Shown here: piece by piece, positions 57,782-64,000 of the stretch
Layout: every line of letters begins with the position of its first letter
Numbering within the stretch: the first letter of the stretch is position 1
NCBI GenBank assembly: GCA_033764075.1
Contig: JANRJH010000024.1
Coordinates: forward strand, 1-64,000
Reading direction: 5' to 3'
Length of the DNA: 64,000 nt
Origin: M3007 sp033764075
GTDB taxonomy: Bacteria; Bacteroidota; Bacteroidia; Chitinophagales; Saprospiraceae
Notes under the pieces: model-generated
What the model was told of the DNA's origin: nothing
Databases searched by the model: none
Seen by the model: only the letters and a program-made list of their open reading frames with translations
Program-made: the position numbers and the translations under genes

Positions 57782-58384
57782 TCAGTGCATCCGGTCTCCC
57801 CTGGGGGGCATCTCACTCAACACTTTTGCTTCAAACTGCAGGTATTCAAGCCATCGTTTGCGGGTTATTTCCTTGCCAAAGTAGTGTTCAGCCAGATCCA
57901 GAAACATCCGGTAGTGCCCCGCTTCGGCCACCATAAACTTGTGGTACCACTCGCGCAAGTGTTCATCCGAACAGTGCAGAGACAACTGGCGGAAGCGCTC
58001 GCAACTGCGGGCCTCGATGAGGGCGCAGGTGATCAGTTTTTCCAGCAACGCCGCTTCGCGGCCCAGGCCTTTTTGCTGGAACAGCTGGAGGGCGTTCACA
58101 TATTCGTCTTTCCGCTGGCGTCCGAGTTTCAGGTTTCTCTTTTTAAGTTCGTGGAGCACCATCCTGAAATGCCCCCATTCTTCGGTGACCACCGGCGCGA
58201 TGGCGTCTACCAACTCTTCCCGCTCCGGATAGGCCTGAATGAGGGAAATGCAGGCGGTGGCGGCTTTTTGCTCGCAATAGGCATGATCGGTGAGTATCTC
58301 ACCGAGGTCCATTTCCGCCAGATTCACCCAACGCGGATCGGTGGGCAGGCGGAGTCCAAGCGTCGTGTTGTTTTGCCATTCCAT
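57782..58384 (-). CDS. miaE: tRNA-(ms2io6A)-hydroxylase MiaE
   Basis: This 200-residue di-iron ferritin-like enzyme hydroxylates the isopentenyl group of ms2i6A at position 37 of tRNAs reading UNN codons. The diagnostic opening is LGLRLPTDPRWVNLAE. Di-iron ligands are seen in CEQKAATACISL, TEEWGHFRMVLHEL (ExxH) and VAEAGHYRMFLDL (ExxH). The frame extends to 58525, but Met 58384 (MEWQNNTTLG) is the family start. The minus-strand box tacctttg ends 4 nt before it, so the mRNA is probably leaderless. It converges on the AP2 gene. Confidence 0.92.
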   Translation of the reverse strand: MEWQNNTTLGLRLPTDPRWVNLAEMDLGEILTDHAYCEQKAATACISLIQAYPEREELVDAIAPVVTEEWGHFRMVLHELKKRNLKLGRQRKDEYVNALQLFQQKGLGREAALLEKLITCALIEARSCERFRQLSLHCSDEHLREWYHKFMVAEAGHYRMFLDLAEHYFGKEITRKRWLEYLQFEAKVLSEMPPRGDRMH

Positions 58385-58510
58385 GCCACAAAGGTATTGC
58401 CTTGCGAAGCAGTTTTTTTGCGCGGCATTAAACCTTTTCTGCCGGGCGGCATCCAAGCAGGCAACACCTGTGCAGGATTTCCCCTTTCTTTCACTTAAAC
58501 AACCTTCCGC

Positions 58511-60172
58511 ATGGCCTCTTTGCAACCTTTTTCAGGCGTTTTGGGCCGTCGCCGCGCCGCCCATTTGCTGCGCCGCACCACCTGCCGCTACACACGCGAG
58601 CGAGTCGACCAGTTTTCCGCCCAGACACCGTCGAAGGCGCTGGACGAACTACTCCAATTGTACCCGCAGCAAATGGATCAGCCGTACTACGACGACCCGC
58701 TCACGACGGGCACCGTCGAGAAAATTGCCTGGATTCTGCCGCCCGGGCTTCCGCTGCCGCCCAACACCCAGGATTTTATGCTGCGCAGACCATTGATCTC
58801 CTGGTGGCTGAATGAAGCGCTGAACGACCCCGGGATAGGCCACAAAATGCAGTTTTTTTTCCACCAGTACAACATCGTGGCTGCCAATACACGCACCACG
58901 GCCCTGTACTTTGATTATCTGGCGCTGCTCCGTTGGGGCGCCCTGGGCAACTTCAAAAAGCTGGCAGTCAAGATGATCCTCGACAACGACATGCTGGCCT
59001 ACCTGAACAACAACGAAAACACGGTTAATAATCCCAACGAAAACTTCGCCCGCGAGTTCTTCGAACTGTTCACCATCGGCAAAGGCCCGCAAATTGCCCC
59101 CGGTGATTACACCCATTACACCGAAGACGACATTGTGCAGGCGGCCAAAGTGTTTACCGGCCTGCGCACCCAGGGCAACCGCACCAACCTGGACCCGGAA
59201 ACCGGCATACCCCGGGGAACCATCAACCAGCTTCTTCACGACTCGGGCCCAAAGACCTTCAGCAGCAAGTTCCAGGGGGCTACCATTGCCGGCGGGAACA
59301 ACCCGACCGCTATCCTCAACGAGTTGAACGCTCTGGTTGATCTCGTGTTCAACCAGCCCGAAACAGCGCGCACCACCGTGCGCCGACTGTACCGCTTTTT
59401 TGTGCACCGCAACATCACAGCGGAGATTGAAAACGACATCATTGAGCCCCTGGCCCAGGTGTTCCGCAGCAATAATTACGAACTGGCGCCCGTGCTGCGC
59501 ACGCTCCTGGCGAGCGAGCATTTTTACGACGAAGACGACTCGGACAACACAGACGAGATCATCGGGGGCATGATCAAGTCGCCGCTGGAGCTTTCCCTGC
59601 AAGCCTTGTCCTTTTTTGAGGTGCCCATTCCCGACCCCGACACCAATCCGCAAGGATTCTACACCCGTTTCTGGGCCCAGGCCGTACAGGATCGCATGCT
59701 CACCGGCGCAGGTCTGCCCATTTTCCTTCCCAGTGACGTGGCCGGATACCCCGCGTACTACCAGACACCGGATTACAGCCGCCAGTGGTTCAACTCCAGC
59801 ACCATCATTGCCCGGTACAAGCTGCCGGCCATGTTGCTCAGCGGAACCCGGCAGTTTGGTGGCCAGCCCAACGCAAGCATCGGCACCAAACTCAATATTG
59901 CGCCCTGGGTACGCGACAGCGGGAACATCAGCAATCCGTCGGACCCGTTTGTGCTGGTCAATGAACTCCTGTGGTATCTGTTGCCTGAAGAAGTGGACAA
60001 CGAGCGCCTCAACTACTTCTACGTCTCTGTTTTCCTCGACAACCTGCCGGCCAACGACTGGACCTATGAATGGCAAAACTACCTCAGTACAGGCGACGCC
60101 ACGGAGGTGACCATTGCCCTGGAACGACTGGTCAACGCCATTATGTATTCACCTGAATACCAAACGTTCTAA
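58511..60172 (+). CDS. DUF1800 domain-containing protein
   Basis: This 553-residue protein covers the full DUF1800 domain: AAHLLRRTTCRYT (the AxHLLxRxxFG-like opening), the helical core with MQFFFHQYNIVAA (normally W-x-NH), NENFAREFFELFTIG (the ENxARExxELFTLG signature, near 183) and YTEDDIVQAAKVFTGLR (near 208). The function is unknown. DUF1800 genes are almost always followed by a DUF1501 gene, as here 45 nt later. Both are exported or surface-linked in Bacteroidota and Planctomycetota. No clear signal peptide is visible on this copy. Confidence 0.92.
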   Translation: MASLQPFSGVLGRRRAAHLLRRTTCRYTRERVDQFSAQTPSKALDELLQLYPQQMDQPYYDDPLTTGTVEKIAWILPPGLPLPPNTQDFMLRRPLISWWLNEALNDPGIGHKMQFFFHQYNIVAANTRTTALYFDYLALLRWGALGNFKKLAVKMILDNDMLAYLNNNENTVNNPNENFAREFFELFTIGKGPQIAPGDYTHYTEDDIVQAAKVFTGLRTQGNRTNLDPETGIPRGTINQLLHDSGPKTFSSKFQGATIAGGNNPTAILNELNALVDLVFNQPETARTTVRRLYRFFVHRNITAEIENDIIEPLAQVFRSNNYELAPVLRTLLASEHFYDEDDSDNTDEIIGGMIKSPLELSLQALSFFEVPIPDPDTNPQGFYTRFWAQAVQDRMLTGAGLPIFLPSDVAGYPAYYQTPDYSRQWFNSSTIIARYKLPAMLLSGTRQFGGQPNASIGTKLNIAPWVRDSGNISNPSDPFVLVNELLWYLLPEEVDNERLNYFYVSVFLDNLPANDWTYEWQNYLSTGDATEVTIALERLVNAIMYSPEYQTF

Positions 60173-60217
60173 GCCGGGCCTCTCCTTTATTTCCCCAGTT
60201 TTCAATTCTAACTTTTT

Positions 60218-61864
60218 ATGAAAAGACGCAATTTTCTCCGCATATTCCCGGCAGCCGGCGTGACGCCGTTTGTGCTGAACGGACATAGCATCCGCCCGTT
60301 TGCCAACCGCCAGATGGCCCGCGTGCTCGCTGCCTGCGACGGCATCGAAGACCGGGTGCTGGTGCTCATCCAGCTCAAAGGCGGCAATGACGGGGTAAAC
60401 ACCCTCATTCCCATTGAGCAATACGACGATTACGCCAACCTGCGCCCCGGCATCCGGCTCGACGAGACGACCTTGATCGCGCTCGACAACACCTTGCCGG
60501 CGGCAGACCAAATCGGACTTCACCCCTCACTGGCTGCCCTCAAAAGCCTGTACGACGACGGCCGGGCAACGGTGATTCAGGGCGTGGGCTACGAAGCCAT
60601 GAACCAGTCGCACTTCAAGGGCACCGACATCTGGCTCACGGGCGGCGACACCACCCCGGAAGGATACAGCATCCCTTCGGGCTGGATGGGTCGCTCGCTC
60701 CAGGCCTTGTACCCCGACGTACAGGGAGCGCCCACACCGGAGATGCCCGATCCACTGGGCATCCAGTTGGGAGACCCCAACCCCTCCCTGGGCTTTCACA
60801 CCGAAACCGAACACCAAAATTCCATCAACCTGAGCGGACAGGATGCCGCCGGATTTTATTCGCTCATTCAGACCATCGGCGGCCTGCCGGTGCCCAATGT
60901 GCCCGATTCGGACCACGGCGACGAACTGTCGTTCATCATGAACGTGGAGCAAAGCGTGAACCTGTATGCCCAGCGCATCACCGACACGTTCAACAACGGA
61001 AGCAACGCCAACTCGAACTACCCCACTACGGCGCTGGCCGACCAATTGAAAACCATTGCAAAACTCATGAGTGGCGGTTGCAAAACAAAAATCTACCTCT
61101 GTACGCTGGGCGGCTTCGACACCCACGCCGGACAGGCGGCTGACAACGACACCACCAACGGCGCGCATGCCGATCTGCTGTTTACCCTCGCAGAAGCGGC
61201 CAAAGCATTCCTGGATGACCTGGAAGGCCTCGGGCTGGCCGAACAAGTGCTCGCCTGCACTTTTTCGGAATTCGGCCGAACCGCCGCCGAAAACGGCTCA
61301 AACGGCACCGACCACGGCACCCTCGCGCCCATTTTTATTTTCGGAAAAAATGCGGCTGCCGGCGTGCAGGGCACCAACGTCAACCTGAAAAACCTGACCC
61401 CCGACAAGCAACTGCAAGGGCTTCAGTTCGACTACCGGCAGGTGTTCACCACGCTGCTTCAGGACTGGCTGGGCGCCGACAATTATGTGCTGGAGCAGAC
61501 CATGTTTGAGGGGTACGCCAAATTGCCGGTTGTCGACACCGCTGCCGTGGTGCGTCCCGAATGTTATTTCGGAACCACGTCTGTGTGGGACGTGGCGCCC
61601 GGCGTGCGCGCCATGAGCCTGTACCCGAACCCGGCCAGCATCAACGCGGAGGTGACCTTCGTCAGCGAACGCGCATTCGAGGGTATCCTGTCGCTGCACA
61701 GCCTGGGTGGTCGGCTTCTGTCCAATACCCGTGTATGGGTTCAGCCGGACATCAACCTGTTTTACCTGGATGTCAGCCAGATTCCGGCCGGAACCTACTT
61801 CGTCCGGTTGGAAAACAGCGGAACCGGACGCGCAGAAGTCTGCAAGCTTGTGGTGGCCCGATAG
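60218..61864 (+). CDS. DUF1501 domain protein with a T9SS type A sorting domain
   Basis: This 548-residue protein starts MKRRNFLRIFPAAGV, a twin-arginine-like or ordinary basic signal. DUF1501, related to sulfatase/alkaline phosphatase folds, covers about residues 45-440: VLVLIQLKGGNDGVNTLIP, GVGYEAMNQSHFKGTDIW, LGGFDTHAGQ, CTFSEFGRTAAENGSNGTDHG (acidic and His metal-site-like residues). The last 80 residues are a T9SS sorting tail (SLYPNPASINAEVTFVS ... IPAGTYFVRLEN). So the protein is secreted to the surface via the type IX system. It is paired with the DUF1800 gene, and a strong terminator follows. Confidence 0.92.
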   Translation: MKRRNFLRIFPAAGVTPFVLNGHSIRPFANRQMARVLAACDGIEDRVLVLIQLKGGNDGVNTLIPIEQYDDYANLRPGIRLDETTLIALDNTLPAADQIGLHPSLAALKSLYDDGRATVIQGVGYEAMNQSHFKGTDIWLTGGDTTPEGYSIPSGWMGRSLQALYPDVQGAPTPEMPDPLGIQLGDPNPSLGFHTETEHQNSINLSGQDAAGFYSLIQTIGGLPVPNVPDSDHGDELSFIMNVEQSVNLYAQRITDTFNNGSNANSNYPTTALADQLKTIAKLMSGGCKTKIYLCTLGGFDTHAGQAADNDTTNGAHADLLFTLAEAAKAFLDDLEGLGLAEQVLACTFSEFGRTAAENGSNGTDHGTLAPIFIFGKNAAAGVQGTNVNLKNLTPDKQLQGLQFDYRQVFTTLLQDWLGADNYVLEQTMFEGYAKLPVVDTAAVVRPECYFGTTSVWDVAPGVRAMSLYPNPASINAEVTFVSERAFEGILSLHSLGGRLLSNTRVWVQPDINLFYLDVSQIPAGTYFVRLENSGTGRAEVCKLVVAR

Positions 61865-61894
61865 CCGGTAAAAGTTTGTAATCAGTATGCATAC

Positions 61895-61980
61895 AGGCCG
61901 GTGCTCGGCAGAACGAGCGGGTTGTTTGACCAACAGGACAAACAAGCTGCCCGTTCTGCCGGGAACCGGCCTTTTTTTTT
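61895..61980 (+). terminator. Large three-part intrinsic terminator
   Basis: The outer stem aggccggt (61895-61902) pairs with accggcct (61965-61972). The next stem, cggcagaacg, pairs with cgttctgccg. An inner stem, ttgtttg with caaacaa, closes the apical part. Nine T follow at 61972-61980. It begins 31 nt after the DUF1501 stop and separates it from the next gene. Confidence 0.88.
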
Positions 61981-62059
61981 CAATTGCGGCCACAACCGGT
62001 GCGCCCCATAAGCTAATCGGCTATTTTTGCGTTATAGCTCCAATAAACGCTGGAACGAC

Positions 62060-63100
62060 ATGATAGTAACCCGATTTACGCCAATGTTCATTGGCCTGTT
62101 GATGGCTGCCGGGTCGGCATACACGCAAAAAAATGCCGATTGTGCCACCGCCGTTGATGTTTGTAAAAAAGAACCGGTGAAGATTAATCGCGCAACGGGC
62201 GAAGGCGCAGACCGGATGGAAGCCGATTTCGTTTCCTGTTTTATGAACGGTGACAACTTCGGTATGGCGGAGGAAAATTCGACCTGGTTCAAGTGGGAGG
62301 TCGCAGAGGGGGGCACTTTTACCTTTGTGATCACACCGGACAACAAGACCAACGATATTGACTTTGTGGTTTACCGGCTGCCGGCGGACGGCTCCTGCAT
62401 CGGCAAGCAGATTGTACGGTGCATGGCCGCGGGCGATCCGCCGGAGTTGTACGGCAAGTCCCCGTGCCTGGGCAAAACCGGATTGCGCGATGGCGAGACC
62501 GATACCAGCGAAGATGCCGGCTGCAGCGACGAAGGCGACAATACATGGCTGGCCCCGCTGAAAACGGTCAAAGGAGAGCGATACGCGTTGCTGGTGAGCA
62601 ATGTGTCGGAGCCAGGAGCCGGATTTTCCATCAGCTTTTCCGGTTCTGCCAAATTGCCGTGTGAGGTTGAAGAACCCGCCGTCGCCCGGGCAGAACCCAA
62701 ACCCAAGGTGAAGGAAACACCCCCGCCCCCACCACCACCGGTAACCAAACCCACTGAAATTGGCGGACGGAAGGTGGCCATTGGCGAAACCGTACGCGTG
62801 GGCAACCGAAAGCTCAAAATGAAAATCTGGGACAGTCAGGTAGAAGACGGTGACGTCGTATCGGTGTACATCAACGATACAAAGGTGCTCGACAGGCATT
62901 TGCTGACCCTTCGGCCCCGGGAGTTTGAATTCGAACTGCCCGCCGGTCGCGAGCACTATATTACGGTTTACGCCGACGACTTCGGCAAGGCGGAGCCCAA
63001 CACCGCCACGGTGGAAATATTCGACGGCCAGAAGACGTATACAATCGATCTGGTATCTACCCGCAGCGAACAAGAAAGCCTGAAGTTGGTTTTGGAATAA
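62060..63100 (+). CDS. Secreted protein with a PPC-like domain and a C-terminal beta module
   Basis: This 346-residue exported protein has a signal peptide (FIGLLMAAGSAYTQ). Residues 25-205 are a Cys-rich PPC-like or jelly-roll domain (STWFKWEVAEGGTFTFVITP; DIDFVVYRLPADGSC; GERYALLVSNVSEPGAGFSI), common in gliding-motility-related surface proteins of Bacteroidota. A Lys/Pro hinge (KVKETPPPPPPPVT) follows, then a small beta domain (about 250-346) with WDSQVEDGDVVSVYINDTKV and EHYITVYADDFGKAEPNTA. The frame opens at 62027, but Met 62060 starts the signal. The box tatttttg (62022-62029) is a likely promoter -7 element. Confidence 0.75.
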   Translation: MIVTRFTPMFIGLLMAAGSAYTQKNADCATAVDVCKKEPVKINRATGEGADRMEADFVSCFMNGDNFGMAEENSTWFKWEVAEGGTFTFVITPDNKTNDIDFVVYRLPADGSCIGKQIVRCMAAGDPPELYGKSPCLGKTGLRDGETDTSEDAGCSDEGDNTWLAPLKTVKGERYALLVSNVSEPGAGFSISFSGSAKLPCEVEEPAVARAEPKPKVKETPPPPPPPVTKPTEIGGRKVAIGETVRVGNRKLKMKIWDSQVEDGDVVSVYINDTKVLDRHLLTLRPREFEFELPAGREHYITVYADDFGKAEPNTATVEIFDGQKTYTIDLVSTRSEQESLKLVLE

Positions 63101-63146
63101 GGATTATCTTCGATCCCACATTTCACCACCGACATTCCACCTGCTC

Positions 63147-64000
63147 ATGATAGGCTTTCGCTTTTCCGAATACCGCCCCGACGACGCCCAAAGCGTTTTT
63201 GACCGGCTGTTCAAAATATTTCAGGAACTCATGCTGTACACCTCCGGTGATGTGGTGGAATCGCTGGCCTGGCTAACCGAGCTCGACAAGGAGTATAAAC
63301 TCACCACGGAGGAGTACGGCATGGGTGATTTTATCCGCGACCTGGAGGAAAAAGGGTTTATCCGGCGCGACGGCGACGGTGAAGGTGGCGTAGGACCCAC
63401 GGCCAAGCTTGAAATCAGCCTGCGCCAAAAAAGTCTGGATGACATTTTTGGCGACCTAAAGAAAGCTAAAAGCGGGCGACACACCACCGGTTTTATCGGC
63501 AATGGCGATGAATTCACCTCTGACGTGAAGCCCTTCGAATTCGGAGACACACTGGAAAACCTCGCTGTGACAAACTCCCTGCGCAATGCGTACATCAACC
63601 ACGGCATCGACGAGTTTAAGCTCACGCAGGACGATCTGGAGATGTACGAAACATACTACCAGTCACAGATGTCATCCGTACTCATGATCGACATTTCCCA
63701 CTCCATGATCCTGTACGGTGAAGACCGCATCACGCCGGCCAAGAAAGTGGCGCTTGCGCTGGCAGAGTTTATCCAGACCCGTTTCCCGAAAGACACGCTG
63801 GACCTCATCGTTTTCGGCAACGATGCCTGGCCCATTGAACTCAAAGACGTACCTTATCTTCAGGTAGGCCCCTACCATACCAACACCGTCGCCGGTCTCG
63901 AACTGGCCATGGACATCCTCAAGCGCCGCCGCAACCCGAACAAACAGATCTTTATGATCACCGACGGCAAACCCACTTGCCTTAAAATTGGAAAAAACTA
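63147..64000 (+). CDS. VWA domain protein, 3' end outside the window
   Basis: The first 284 codons of a gene that runs off the window edge. The N-terminal 175 residues are charged and helical (FRFSEYRPDDAQSVFDRLFKIFQ). A von Willebrand factor A domain begins near 178, with the MIDAS motif VLMIDISHSM (Asp182, Ser184, Ser186), and IFMITDGKPTC later supplies the DGxP segment. It matches the VWA partner of MoxR/magnesium-chelatase-type AAA+ ATPases, which work together in metal insertion or protein remodelling. A MoxR-like gene is not visible in this window. Confidence 0.85.
   Translation, partial: MIGFRFSEYRPDDAQSVFDRLFKIFQELMLYTSGDVVESLAWLTELDKEYKLTTEEYGMGDFIRDLEEKGFIRRDGDGEGGVGPTAKLEISLRQKSLDDIFGDLKKAKSGRHTTGFIGNGDEFTSDVKPFEFGDTLENLAVTNSLRNAYINHGIDEFKLTQDDLEMYETYYQSQMSSVLMIDISHSMILYGEDRITPAKKVALALAEFIQTRFPKDTLDLIVFGNDAWPIELKDVPYLQVGPYHTNTVAGLELAMDILKRRRNPNKQIFMITDGKPTCLKIGKN

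Overview
Organism. The gene content points to a Bacteroidota member, most likely a Saprospiria-like lineage (inference). The signs are PorP/SprF and OmpA/PD40 proteins of the type IX secretion system (T9SS), T9SS type A and type B C-terminal sorting domains, a DUF1800/DUF1501 pair, a YtxJ-type protein, and Bacteroidota promoters (TTG, about 19-20 nt, TAnnTTTG) in front of many genes with little or no Shine-Dalgarno sequence. Most of the window is GC-rich and tightly packed. Two stretches (about 1.3-3.4 kb and 18.8-21.6 kb) are visibly AT-richer and full of broken genes.

Layout. 1-4.3 kb: accessory region. It has an Rpn/PD-(D/E)XK gene, a secreted SH3 protein, a toxin-antitoxin pair with a frameshifted PIN toxin, and hairpin sites with the geometry of integron gene cassettes. 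A fragment of the next gene is duplicated here, and there is a 28-bp perfect inverted repeat. 4.5-9.8 kb: an NAD-linked bidirectional [NiFe]-hydrogenase operon, hoxF, a fused hoxU-hoxY, hoxH, a maturation protease and hypA. 9.9-11.2 kb: a PLP-dependent decarboxylase-like gene. 11.2-19.1 kb: an Fe-S Rrf2 regulator diverging from a nitrous-oxide reduction operon (cytochrome c lipoprotein, clade II nosZ, a membrane-NosL fusion, nosD, a fasciclin lipoprotein, nosF, nosY, a cupin). 19.1-21.6 kb: decayed genes (CNGQC fragment, split SDR, deleted fic) among intact hxlR, ohr and VOC genes.

21.7-32.3 kb: a secreted triple-CBM48 protein, a double-motif retropepsin, a split kinase/P-loop pair, a very large GH13-GH31 fusion enzyme, and an FG-GAP/ASPIC protein. 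32.5-35.2 kb: valS. 35.3-40 kb: envelope proteins, including a tyrosine-rich lipoprotein with 84-bp tandem repeats and a BamA-type barrel without POTRA domains. 40-41.3 kb: broken DUF5678 and retropepsin genes, then TerC. 41.4-50 kb: lipoprotein, T9SS type A protein, S74-chaperone tail-fibre-like protein, T9SS type B protein, OmpA/PD40/DUF1573 protein and PorP. 50-54.9 kb: a GT9 transferase, Kup and a TrkA-type K+ channel. 55-64 kb: tRNA-Arg(CCG), YtxJ, Mpl, an HNH/AP2 protein, MiaE, DUF1800, DUF1501-T9SS, a secreted protein and the start of a VWA protein.

How it works together (inference). The hydrogenase feeds H2 electrons to NAD+, and the nos operon uses electrons to reduce N2O to N2. An NO-sensing Rrf2 regulator probably controls the nos operon. 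The rest is surface biogenesis, alpha-glucan use, K+ homeostasis and housekeeping. No rRNA, CRISPR array, integrase or complete insertion sequence was seen.
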